Assembly: GCA_001949185.1 (NCBI GenBank)
Contig: BDGG01000005.1
Coordinates: 1,663,249-1,727,248 of the forward strand
Length of the DNA: 64,000 nucleotides
Direction of reading: 5' to 3'
DNA from: Ramazzottius varieornatus
Lineage: Eukaryota; Tardigrada; Eutardigrada; Parachela; Ramazzottiidae
This document shows, one piece after another, positions 45,677 to 56,608 of this stretch (positions are counted from its first letter, which is position 1; every line of letters begins with the position of its first letter). Made by a program: the position numbers and the translations under genes. Below the pieces are notes generated by a model, which ran no database searches, was not told where the DNA came from, and was given only the letters and a program-made list of their open reading frames with translations.

Positions 45677-47592
45677 ATGATGCCTGTTCCCAGCAGAAAG
45701 CATGTGGTGGTGATGCCATTGCCGGCCATGGGACACATCTGTCCCTTATGGGAACTGGCCAAGAAGATTGCCGATGAGGACCACTTCGAGGTTACCTTTG
45801 TGGTGTCGGAGTCGAAGGTCCACGAGATGGAGCAACGCAAGATCTCTTCGACGTCCAAGAAAGGCAACCACGGTGTCCGCATTTATGGCTTGAAGGATGG
45901 GTTGACCGAAAGCCTGGACAAAACTATCGATCCCAACCATCTACTGGCTCTCGTCAAGGAGATCAGTCCAGCTCAAAGAGCCTTCCTCGAAGCTCTTCCG
46001 ACGAGGAACCAGCCCGGAAACCCCATTACGATCCAAGGTACCGTAGTACACTAAATTTACGTTCTTGACACTCTCAAGTGCTCACTTTCTTTCTTTGTCG
46101 ATTGATTGGGGCAAAATACTGTTTAAAAATGCTACACAAGGCAGTATCGACACGGAAGTGAAATCAAACTGCGGTACTCAATCAATCTGAGCGTCCTGTT
46201 CAGAATCTCTGCAGAAGAGATATTGCGCGCACTGTCACAGACTTTTTCCTACAGTGTTCCGTCTGCCTTTCTCACAGGCATATCTCCCGTCGATGCGGTC
46301 ATCGTGGATAACTGCTTTCCCGATCCAATTCCCATTTGCCGGAAGCGCGGAATTGCAGCTCACGCCTTCAGCGCCTCCGCGGCCTGGACAGTCCTCGGCG
46401 TTATGACCATCAACGACCAGACACCAACCATGTCTGACGAGGCCTTCTTCGACGGAACTCACGAGGACCTGGCACATACTAAGGCAGTCAAGAGCCTGAA
46501 GGAATGGCTGGTGGCTTGCCACAATGCCATGTCCCAGGCTTCTTCCATCTGCTTGAACTCTTTCGAGGACCTCGAACCCGACTTCGTCAAGAACCTCAAG
46601 ACCGTCGCACCCAACGTCGCTGACACTCCGACGTACTTCCTCGGTATGGGTAGCTTCCGGTCTCACGACAAAGTAGATGGGACGTTGGCGAATGAATTTA
46701 GCCAGATTGCTTTCTCGAGTGGTGCAGGCTTTCAGCCAATAGCAATGCACACGTGCGCCGCTTGAGTTGAAATCTAGCTGATTCGGGTCATTTCCTCCAC
46801 GTTCCGGACTGACTTATCATCTGAGTAACCTCACTTTCAGGTCCGCTATTGCCTTCGGTTTCCGACTTTGCTGAACAAAAGACCGAGTACGCCGCCAACG
46901 TGGTGAAATGGTTGGATCAACAGAAGGACAAGTCGGTCATCTATGTTTCCTTCGGGTCGATCGCCTTGCCTAGTGCGGAACAGATTCAGGAGATCACGAA
47001 AGCTCTCTTGGCTACAAAGCGACCCTTCATTTGGTCCTTGGAGAAGCAAGCCCAGTCAACCCTGCCTCTGGAGTGCTGTAAGCATCTGAACAACTGCGAG
47101 AAGCAGTCGGACCTTGCTGACTGCCCCTACTTGATCGCGTCCTGGCAGCCACAGAAAGAAATCTTGGCCCATCCGGCCACCGGACTCTTCATCGGACACT
47201 GCGGCTGGAACAGTACAATCGAGAGCATTGGAAACGGGGTACCCAAGCTCGCATTGGTAAGTTGCTAACTGCGTCTATTTTTCAGTGTATCTTGTTCATT
47301 GTTCTAAATATTTTAGCCGATGTTTGGCGATCAACACGAGAACGCGGAATTGGTGGAGAAGATTGGCTGCGGTATAATGATACCGAACATCTCTCAAAGA
47401 GGCGAACGGCTGGTCCCTGCCGAGGAGATCCTGACCAACATCAAAGCTATCACTGGTGAACAAGACGGGAGCAACGGAAAGAAGGTCAACTATTACGGAA
47501 ACGCGAAAGAATACTCTGCAAAGGCACACGAAGCTATTTCGCCATCTGGGAAATCTACCCGCGACTTCCATAACTTCTGCATGAATTTATAA
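45677..47592 (+). CDS. Soluble UDP-glycosyltransferase (GT1 family, plant/bacterial style)
   Basis: Transfers a sugar from a UDP-sugar to small lipophilic acceptors. Four exons, 45677-46037, 46278-46643, 46841-47256 and 47317-47592, join in phase to 472 residues. The N-terminus KHVVVMPLPAMGHICPLW contains the catalytic-type His20 immediately after the first beta strand. The C-terminal donor-binding signature is complete: WQPQKEILAHPATGLFIGHC, then GWNSTIESIGNGVP and GDQHENAEL. HCGWNS is the form usual in plants and many bacteria. There is no signal peptide and no C-terminal membrane helix, unlike typical animal UGTs of the endoplasmic reticulum, so a cytosolic enzyme is inferred. Spliceosomal introns argue for long residence in this genome. 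One intron (46644-46840) is largely a nested palindrome. The gene is convergent with GTF3C3. Confidence 0.94.
46678..46810. repeat. Nested palindrome element 12 (single hairpin)
   Basis: Inner arms are TCGAGTGGTGCAGG and CGTGCGCCGCTTGAG. The left outer arm is GGGACGTTGGCGAATG and the right one is degenerate. It fills most of UGT intron 2. Confidence 0.83.
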
Positions 47593-47822
47593 AAAAATTG
47601 CAGACTGGCTAACAAGAATGAAACTCAAAATTTCTCGAATGTAACACAACTAGTTAACAGGTAGAAACAAGAACCCAGGAATACGAGAAATCACACTGTG
47701 CGATTCAAAAATAATCTAAACTCAAATCTCATCGTAGACAAAATCTCAGTCTTTGGCAACCGTTTTCACGTACGTACCACTTATAAAGCGTACAACGAAA
47801 CTAGTCTACTTTCTTTGGTCTC

Positions 47823-50800
47823 TCAAACTGCAGCGAGAATATTCCGACGAACCACCTTCCAGTTCAGGTACTTCGTCTGGACCTCTCTTGCTTCTTCGTA
47901 CTTTCTTCTTCCCACATACAAACCATACAGATTGAATGCCGCCCGGTACGAAAAGTCCACCACCGGGACCAGGTCTTTGGGCAGCTTGGACAAGTCAGTC
48001 TTCTTTTGGAGCTTGAGACACTCTTTGTAGAACTTGATGGCCTTCTTGACATCGCCGAACTGTTGCGCAGCTCGGGCTTTGTTGTAGGAGACCTCTTGAC
48101 ACACTCCCCGAGCCCTGCCGTACTTGTCCAGGTACTTCATTGCTGCGTCGAAGAGCTTCGCGCGGTTGACACGTGAAACGGCCTTGCCGCAGGCCAGTTG
48201 CACGCTGACGACGCCGAGGTTCAGCCAAGCTTGCCATGGCATCTTGTCGTCGCCCACCTTCTCTTGTAACTCAAGGTACTACAACCAAAACCAAAATTTG
48301 GACGTGTGACTGAACAACGTAGCAGTCCGGACACCGAACGCCTCCATCTCATAGGCGTGCATATTCAGTTAGGCACTTAGGTCACTGTTAAGACTGCATG
48401 CATGTGCATGCATAAGTGCACACATGAAAACAGCGCTGGAAACCCTGATCTCAAGCACCTACCTACCCGCCTCGACTAACTTCTGTACGACCAACTGTAT
48501 GCAGGTACGTGCGAAGCTCGCACCTTTCTCTGTCAGTTAATCAACGTCAACTTTCGCGTTTCAATTAGTTTGGCGAACAAAACATGGACAAGGTAAGAAA
48601 GCTTACAGTTCTGCAAAGAACAGTTCAAAAAACTTTATTTAACACTCTGCGTACGACGGTCCTCTTTGTGTATACAATCACTCAGTTTTATTCACCTCCC
48701 AGTTTTAGCTTTTGGTCTTTCGGGTCTGGGTCTTTTTCTTTGCATGTACCTCGGTCTTCTCACCAAAGCAACACTAATGACCAGCGGTCAGCAAAACCCC
48801 AGCAGCTGGAAATTTTTTCTACGGTTTCGGGTGGTTTTGGTGAAATTTGGTGTTTCGTCTCTTCGCGCGAGACACGTGCTCGGTATTCGCTTACGATTAG
48901 AAAAAACTGGAGCACTGGGGACAGTCTTATCTATCGAAGCCGAGCCTGGGATAAATTTTGTAGTCATCAGTGCGGTCAGAAGAAAATCAGGACGACCAGT
49001 TCTCCCTTTTGAGATTTGGCGTTCATGGCCTGCCAATTATCCGAATTTTGAAATTTCGAAAACTACGTATTGGTTGGACCAGCCTCCGCAACACGTTACC
49101 AGCCAATAAAATTCATGTATACACAAAGAGGACGGTAGTATTCTGCAAACATGAAAACGATCGTGCTGAAAGTGTTAAGTTTGGAACTGCAAACTGAGTA
49201 CTTACCAGTTTTCTGGCGCGGGTCTTTGTGCCAATGGCCAGCGCCTCGTTAGCCATGATCATCTGAAGCTCCACGCTGAAGACCTCGTGCTTCTTCATGA
49301 AGTGTATAGCGAACTTCCCGACGGAAGCTCGGTACAGCACGACAGTCCTATCTGGTATCAGGTAACTCATTAGGTTCCACAACTCCACCGGCATCTTACC
49401 ATTCCGTCCCGCGTTCACCATGCCACGCAGGTAGTCGTACACAAACCGTAACTTCTTGTTCACCGAACTTTCTCCCATCGAAGGTTCTATTGTCGAGTTC
49501 CGCGACCTAGAAGCTGATGTGTCCGCCGATGTGATCTCCAGGGAAGCTTCTGCGGCATGTTTGCGGCCCAAGTGGAACGCCGCCACGACGATGGCCAGCT
49601 TGATCTCGTGAAGCTTTTCTGGTTCATCGTGGAGCTCTTTGGTGCGTAGAGCGTTGAAAGAGATCTCTACCATATCAGAATACCTAGGAAGATCCAAATG
49701 TGCCATAATCATCTTTACGGCAGGACTGGGAGCTGGGCAAATAGACTCAACCAGCTCATTTTCATCAGTGGCGCACACTTTGGGTGACATTGGCCGGAAG
49801 CGTGCGCCACTTGAGAAAATCATGGCTGATTCTACCGTTTCGTTACGACAACTCCTAACAAGGCCGTGCCGGGCACAAACTTGATAGGCGATTTCGTAGG
49901 AAAAAGGCGAAACCAATCGGCGATCCAAAATTGGCGACTTACTTTGACCAGAGTTTGTCATAATTATCAACTGACTTAGGCAACCCAGTCAGAGAAAAAA
50001 CGGACTTACTGTTCAAGTTGGAATGCGATGGCCGCTCCATCTACAGCGATGCGTCTCCACGTCGCCAGATTGATTGTCTTAGCGGCGATGGCTGGGCAGC
50101 TTTCTCTGTAGATCTTCATGGGCTTGTCCAGAATGTACGGAGTCTTCAGTTCCCACAGAAAATCTTCGGCATTCAGAGCAACACGGTGCTGGAAAGTGGA
50201 CTGGAGTATCTTCTTGGCCAGTTCGACTACTTCCGCCTTGCTTTGTCGATCTTTATTCAGCGTCGCCTTGGCGTAGTACTCTTCGTACAGCTTCACCTGC
50301 GTTTCAGCTTCAGAATCGACATGTAGCTTCTCGTTACCGTAAGGTACAACGTTAGGGAACTCAAAGGACAAAGCGTACAGACGGTTCTTGGCGTCGCGAC
50401 AAGACTGACGACAGTTGAGACTCTGCTGGTAGGCTTCCTTTGCGCTTTCAACGTTGTGGAGGTGCTCGTAACAGTTCCCCAACAGGTTGTACATGTGGGT
50501 GTTACGGAAGACGGCGATGCAGCTTTGGATGTGGAGGATGAGGTCTCGAGCCATGCCAGCCTCACCGATGTGGAGAAGAGCCCGACCCAGGCGGAAGTAC
50601 ACCTCGCTGCTACTGCAAAACAAAACACTGTTACCGGACCAACGCGTGCATGACGTCACGCACTCTGATTCAGCCTGCCATGAACACATGACCAAACATC
50701 ACACCAGGATATAGCAGATTTAGCAAGCCATAGTGTCAAACCACAGCCAGCCCATTGGTTGAGACGTCACTGCGAACTCGGCCGTTGGCAAGTCGAACTT

Positions 50801-52054
50801 CCGGTTTCAAACTTTCGATGCTTGATTGTCGACCGAATATCGTTTGATTTTGGGACTTTATATTTTTGGCCACTTTCTCTGACTTTTATGGGAGAAAGGC
50901 AAGAAACATGTTACCTGTAAAATTTTTCATGAAGCAGGTTCACCGTCAAGATCTTCTGCACGCGTTGGCAGGACTTAGACAGCTGGACTTCAGCCAAGCA
51001 GACCGATGCGAGGATGGCCATGAGGGAGCCTTTGTTCTGGACATTCAGGTAGCCACTGTCCACGAAGATCTGGGTGGCGTTCTGGATGATTTCATGGCTA
51101 CTCAGGAACGGGATGACTTCCTCCATCTTTCCCAACTTTACCAACGCTTCCAGATGAACGGCCACGGCATCCACGAGGTCCAGTTTAGGTGTCTCCTGCC
51201 CTTGCTTGAAGGCGAACTCCAGTTCCAGGTGTCCTTCGAGCATCGCGATGGCTTTCGTCATCTTGTTCTGCGCCAGATAGCCTCGTGCCACTGTTACGGC
51301 TTGGTAGAAAGTACTCGGGTGGCCTTGCTTCTCGCAAAGTTTGTACAGCTCTTCTTGATACCAGATCTTTTGCTTATCCGTCTGAAAGCAGAACAGAAGT
51401 TCCGGCCGAACGTTCAAACCGGAAGTCCTGAAAATAACGTACCAGAAAGTCCGAGTTGATCAGCACGGTCAAGTATCCCATCTTCTCGTCGTCCGGCAAA
51501 GCCTTAAGCTGCACCAGAGCTTTCAGACATCGACACTGCTCGTCCTCATCTTCCGCTGCTTCCGCCATGTTGTATAACTTCTTCCAGACATATGGATTAA
51601 TCTTTCCAGTCAAAGTCGTCAATGCGCTTTTCAGATAAGCCAGAGCCTTTGGAAACTTTCCAAGAGCCTCGCAGCAGTTACTCATGGCGATGAAAGCTTG
51701 TTCGTCATTTGGACATTCAGTAACGATGTCCTGGAAGCTCTGTAAGGCTTCTTCATGTTGTTCAGCATAGTACAGCTTCATGGCCTTCTGGCGCATCGGC
51801 TCGAGTTGCAGCTGACTGAGGAGGCGAGTTCTTTTCTTCGGGAACGTGCCCAGTATCTAAAAAAGCCAGGAAGTAAAAACATGAGACTGAGAGGAGCAAA
51901 ATCTCGTCCATACCTGAATTTCATCGTCCTCTTCTGCGTCGTCGGCTTCTTCAGATTCTGCCTCGAGATCGGACATCGTGACGGTAACTTCTTCCTTTTC
52001 AGAAGGCTCCAGTAGGTTATCCAGGAACCTGGACAGCTCAGCAGGTCGATCCAT
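47823..52054 (-). CDS. GTF3C3: GTF3C3-like TPR subunit of transcription factor TFIIIC
   Basis: TFIIIC subunit (tau131/TFIIIC102) that bridges the tRNA-promoter complex to TFIIIB; nuclear. Six exons: 52054-51914, 51856-51443, 51381-50915, 50612-50010, 49683-49206 and 48278-47823. Phases agree, giving 852 residues (human 886). An acidic leader (MSDLEAESEEADDAEEDDE) is followed by tandem TPRs: MKLYYAEQHEEALQSFQDIV, PNDEQAFIAMSNCCEALGKF, and in later exons VYFRLGRALLHIGEAGMARD and MYNLLGNCYEHLHNVESAK. The last exon has further TPR-like helices (VSYNKARAAQQFGDVKKAIK) ending in WKVVRRNILAAV. The intron 48279-49205 contains the second TTAA transposon, and the intron 49684-50009 a nested palindrome. 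TFIIIC contacts BRF1, also encoded here, through its TPRs; the shared neighbourhood may be coincidence. Confidence 0.88.
48639..49178 (+). mobile_element. TTAA-flanked non-autonomous DNA transposon, copy 2
   Basis: This 540-bp element begins TTAACACT and ends AGTGTTAA and is the reverse-orientation twin of 36745-37285. Internal stretches are almost base-for-base the same (for example around GGTTTTGGTGAAATTTGG). It sits inside a GTF3C3 intron, so transcription crosses it antisense. Apparent frames inside it are the same non-coding sequence seen in copy 1. Confidence 0.85.
49725..49856. repeat. Nested palindrome element 13 (single hairpin)
   Basis: Inner arms are ATCAGTGGCGCACAC and CGTGCGCCACTTGAG around TGACATTGGCCGGAA. 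The left outer arm is CTGGGAGCTGGGCAAAT. It lies in a GTF3C3 intron. Confidence 0.83.
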
Positions 52055-52755
52055 CGTCGTTCCTTCCGCTTTGTCTGGAAGGGAGACAACACGTAGAAAA
52101 TAACCAGAAACATAAAACAAGAAAAGATCCAAAGGCAATGCTTACCACGGAGAACAGCCACTTGTAGAAAAATACACACAATTTCTGGATAGATTCCGCA
52201 GAACAGGAAGAAGTAACTTACATCGCCCGAAGGCGCTCACAGTTTTTCTACGTCTTGCCGACAAGAAAAGGAACAACAAAGAACCGGAGATGCTGAGAAA
52301 AGAGATTGGAACTTCTGATTTGATAACATCATAATGTTTACTAACTTAGTTACTACTTTGTAAGGCCAAAGCCTAACATCGTTGTTCTGAACCAAAGTAA
52401 CATAGACAGTTAGCCATATTGCAATACCGCTGTATCGCACATGCTGACAAGCAGTGTTTTGGTAAGCTAACCGGGTTGAAGTCTGTCCGGCACCGTTTCG
52501 TTTCCTACCGGTTGTGACCTGCATAATGCCACAGCTGCTGTTGTGTTTGATTGAATGTTCTGCTGGACTGAGCAACAGGTAGTAGGTCAAACCGCTCAAC
52601 CTTTTCCGCCGTTCTTTTGTTCAATGCGCCGACGCTGAGAGTTTTACATCTGCATCTCGATGGTGTTTGGAATAGGCCGATGGTTTACGGCTTCCATCGT
52701 TCTGCTCCCGTTCTGATTCCCATATCTCTGGGGAGCAACAACGCTTATCTTCAGG
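52055..52755. promoter_or_regulatory. Divergent region between GTF3C3 and the PLD6-like gene
   Basis: This 701-bp gap holds both promoters. No repeated motif or extra exon stands out. Confidence 0.4.
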
Positions 52756-53580
52756 ATGTCGGACCTTCTCGCCATTCCTTTGGTTCTGATAATCGCTGCG
52801 GTGATCGGATGGTTTGCCAAGAAAACTGCCAATTCTACATCCGGTAATCTCACGGATTCACTCGAGCAAGCGCGGCAAACCGTCCAGCATCCCGTAACGC
52901 TGCAAGAGCTCGTCTCATCCTCCACCACATTTCGTCTCGTCATCCTTCAGAATCCCCTTTCTCCATTAAAAGCTAGACCTTCGGAATGGCTGATTCCTGA
53001 TCCGCCAACGTACTCCCTTTTACTCAACCCTGCCTTCTCTGATTTCTTGCAGTTACTCGGATCCGCTACCCAAACCATCGACATCGCCAGCTACATCCTC
53101 ACTGGCCAACTCATTCTGACGATACTTCGCGAAGCAGTAAAGAAAGGAGTCAAGGTTCATCTCATCGTCGATGGATTCAAGCAAGCCGAGAAAGCAGCCA
53201 AATCCTTCCAAAGAGACGGAGTTCTCGGCCAGACAGTGTCGGTATCCGAACTGGAGAAGTATGGACTTCACGTCAGGCCTTATATTGGGAAGAGTCGAAG
53301 AAGCCAGGAAGCAGCATGGGAACAGGATGAAGAACGAGAAGCCAAGTACGGTAAACGGCACTTTATACCAGTTCGAGAACGGACTCCGGATAAACCTCTG
53401 TGCATGTTTCACTGCAAGCATGTCATCATTGATGGCCGGGTTGTCATGTTCGGGTCTTGTGACGTCTCGGAAGACTCCTTCGCGACCCACTTTGACGATT
53501 TCATCGTGACCAACGACACGCACTTCGTGCAACCGTTCACGCAACAGTTTCAGGATACCTGGCACGACTTCCGCGTCTGA
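52756..53580 (+). CDS. PLD6/Zucchini-like mitochondrial phospholipase D family enzyme
   Basis: Single-HKD phospholipase D family member; relatives sit on the outer mitochondrial membrane and either cleave piRNA precursors or hydrolyse cardiolipin. One exon, 274 residues (human PLD6 252). An N-terminal membrane helix (LLAIPLVLIIAAVIGWF, residues about 4-20) is followed by a linker and the PLD fold: SATQTIDIASYILTGQLI, then GVKVHLIVDGF. The catalytic motif is H219-x-K221-x4-D226 in FHCKHVIIDGRVVMFGSCD. Only one such motif is present, so it would act as a homodimer. The C-terminus has DDFIVTNDTHFVQPF, usual after the HKD. It is intronless among intron-rich neighbours. Whether it is a nuclease or a lipase cannot be read from sequence. 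Confidence 0.87.
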   Translation: MSDLLAIPLVLIIAAVIGWFAKKTANSTSGNLTDSLEQARQTVQHPVTLQELVSSSTTFRLVILQNPLSPLKARPSEWLIPDPPTYSLLLNPAFSDFLQLLGSATQTIDIASYILTGQLILTILREAVKKGVKVHLIVDGFKQAEKAAKSFQRDGVLGQTVSVSELEKYGLHVRPYIGKSRRSQEAAWEQDEEREAKYGKRHFIPVRERTPDKPLCMFHCKHVIIDGRVVMFGSCDVSEDSFATHFDDFIVTNDTHFVQPFTQQFQDTWHDFRV

Positions 53581-54819
53581 TAGTCGACTGAAAAACTGAC
53601 TCGTCCCGATTAACTTCCGGCGTAAAGAAGCCATGTTTCGTATTTCGTTACCTCTTCATTTAATATACGAGTACAAAAGTCTTTCACAAACACTTTTTGT
53701 TACAGGACTGTGAATACGCTGCCAACGATGAAGTTTTTTAGACTGGTTCGTTGTGTTCCTCAAGCTCGCTCTTTAACCGAGTGCTTTTCTTAGCTCTTCT
53801 TTTTCAGTTCTTCGCTAACAGACTTTTCTTCTTCACTTTCCCTGATTTGCTCTACAGACCACATGTATGTAAGCTTCAGACATGGCGGCCAACGATTTGG
53901 CTGTAAAGTTTCGCTAGGTTTTCGCAGACCTTTTCATACAGCGTAATGCATGGATACAACCACCTGTTGCATAAATTTCCTGGCACATCTATCGAAATTC
54001 CCAAAAGCTATCTCAGGTATCCATTTCCCAAGATTGCTTTCGCTCTCCCGCAGTGGGGCAATTGTCGGCATCATATTCTGTGGGCAGCAATGCAGAACTG
54101 ACCCGAGCACCATCAGCGCCACGCAATAAATATCCGGCGCGCTCGCACCGGCAGCATAGCGAGACAAGACAGTTACCTCAAGCGAAAGAGACGACTTGAG
54201 CTCTACCATACTGTACCTAGACGAATTGAATTCTAAGATTGACAAACGCATACAGTAGCAGCAGCTAGCACTTGCAAGTCAGAGCTAGCTGTCATGGGTA
54301 AACTTCTCCTGCAGGCATAATATTACTCACCCACCAAGCATCAATTGCACTGGCATGTCCACGGCTACCTTAGCTTCTACGCTACACTAGCTACCTTCAC
54401 TTTCCACAGGTAAGTATAGCACATGGGTTGTCTGTACAATTTCACAAAATAGAAAGTGAGGGAAGGAAAGGCAGTGCATGGTGGTGTTTTCGCAACCACC
54501 TGATGATTACCGCATAACACATGCAGCGCCTGATATTACACTGCATCGCCTGAGTATTCACTGTATAGTTCTTCTCCCTTATAGCTTATCCGCCGACGAT
54601 TATATTCCATCGCGCTATACCTGGGCATGTTTGCCGAGCCAGCAACAGCCTAAAGAAAAGAAATCGTAAAAGGCCCAGAAGATTGCTGCTCTATGTGCCG
54701 GCACTGCTAACCCGTGGCACGGCAAAATCCACAAGCTTGTTTGTTGTCTTTGCACTGCCAGTCATATATTCTCAAGGACACCTTATCGAGACCTCTGCTA
54801 TTCCCCATCACATGAAAAT
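53581..54819. other. 3' flank of the PLD6-like gene; kinase-like remnant
   Basis: On the minus strand, 54251-53934, an ATG-started frame of 105 codons contains SRYAAGASAPDIYCVALMVL. This recalls the APE to DIYSFGLVLLE region of protein kinases, followed by weakly similar sequence. No catalytic lobe is found nearby, so if real it is a fragment. The rest of the stretch shows nothing. Confidence 0.25.
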
Positions 54820-54935
54820 ATGCCGGAAGATTCCTCCACCGTCGTCGTTTCCGGTTCGGTCTCACCGGCATCTTCTCCTTCCTCGTCCCAACGCTCATCC
54901 CCGAAGACCCATACATCACCTACAACAAGTGAAAG
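54820..54935 (+). CDS. Isolated candidate first exon, Ser/Pro-rich
   Basis: ATG at 54820 opens 38 codons of Ser/Thr/Pro-rich sequence (MPEDSSTVVVSGSV, then SPASSPSSSQRSSPKTH). It ends at a strong GTAAGC donor at 54936 with two bases of a split codon left over. The composition is protein-like, but I could not find the following exon. It may be the start of a gene whose remaining exons lie in the gene-poor right-hand part or beyond the window. Confidence 0.35.
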
Positions 54936-56424
54936 GTAAGCAAGCAGGGCGAATGGAAGAGTGTTTAGATGTTTGAAATGGTTACTTTAACTGTGAGTGT
55001 CTCGACGATCGTCTTTCCGACAGCCTCTCTATATACTGTATATCTGTTATATGTAACGCGATTTGGAAGACCGGTTAAGTCCGTGGCTTCAGACCAGTTT
55101 GATGCGGAAAACCTGCTTCCTAAGAGCTTGCGCGGCTACTTTTAGAGACTTGCGCTGTATATCGATATACTTATTTTCCTTTGCCCACCAACAAGTTTTA
55201 CAAGAACCGCGTGAGTACACCGCGTACTCAAACAAGTTCTTCCAGTTCGAGACAGAAAGCTGACGTCGATGAATGAATCTTGTTCTTCCAGTCCATAGTC
55301 TAGACTCTTGCTGCTCTTGCGAATATTTCCAACTCTTGCGGTCAACTCTCGTGCGACACAAAAACTAGTTCTAGGTCGTCGTAGAAATGTTGGCAGTTTC
55401 ATTCGAACCAGCATACAGTTCGTTGTTCGTTTAGCTAGCGTTGATGGCATTGTCGGATACATTTCTTGCGGTTTAATTTCTTGGTTATGAAACCGTAAGC
55501 AAATTAGGCACATCCTCTCAAGCATGGACAAGTTCAAGATCGCAGCCAGCGCTGATTGTCGTGTAATTTGAGTTTGAAGTGATGGTGGAGTAAACAATAT
55601 TTGAATGCCATATTTTCCTTGCAACAGGTGTCATCAATACACCGGCCTATTCGCGATAACTGCTTAACTAATAAGAATATTTTTCTAACATTTTCACTGA
55701 TTAACTGTTTTACTCTGTCATTGAGGAGCAAATTCCTTTCTTGTTAAAATATATTCGAATATTTGAAAATAATTTTTCGTTGTTGTCGGTAGGTTGTTAC
55801 CCGACTAATGACTGGAAATCTCTTCAACGCTCAAGCTTGGTATATGTCGTAAAAATATCGATTTTTGAGGAAGGTAGGCGAATCACAAGGTCGTGCGTGA
55901 TCGGGTCGTGAGTGATCAGAAAAGAAGGATCATTAATTTGTCCTTGTTGAAGACTGGAGGACCCAGTCACACTGCAGAATGCACCGTATGTTTATGCGAC
56001 GTTGACGGTTTCAAGTATGAAGGGAAGGATGCATGATTAACGAGAAAGTGCTTGCTGCTGTACTCGTACCTGCATTAGCATGACTGAGTGCTTCGGGCCA
56101 TCACGGCGCAGGAATTTTCATTTTCCATCAATGTTTTGTGACTTTGTCCACGGTTATTTGGCATTGAACTGAAGCATCTTTCTGCAATCTTTCTGAGCGA
56201 CGTGGCACTTTTCCTCACTGAGCGGCTGGCAATCCTTTGCTGATGAGGCAAAAAATCCAATTCTTTCACGTCGGCGAAAACTTGACCTTGAAATCTGTAA
56301 CAAACAGACCCATTAAAACACGCAGATTATTTTGTCCGGAATATTAAATCTTCACTTATCACATCAGTTTACAATCTTTTTCCGATATCTTGACGATACA
56401 CAAAAACACATTTGGTACCTAACA

Positions 56425-56608
56425 AAGCAAACGAGACAACATCGTTTTCCAAAGTGGCGCATGCTTACAGCCAAGAATGAAGGAGACATGCGCTACTTGG
56501 AGAAACGATTTCGTCCACTTTTGAAGGGGCGCACGCTCCCAGCTAATAGCACTGAAACCGCGAGCCACCTGGGAAAACATCTTTACTATGTTTGTTTGCC
56601 GAGCTTCC
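56425..56608. repeat. Nested palindrome element 14 (double hairpin)
   Basis: Two successive hairpins: AAAGTGGCGCATGC to ATGCGCTACTTGG, then GGGGCGCACGC to GCGAGCCACCTGG. The right outer arm is TTTGCCGAGCTTCC. It is intergenic. Confidence 0.8.
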
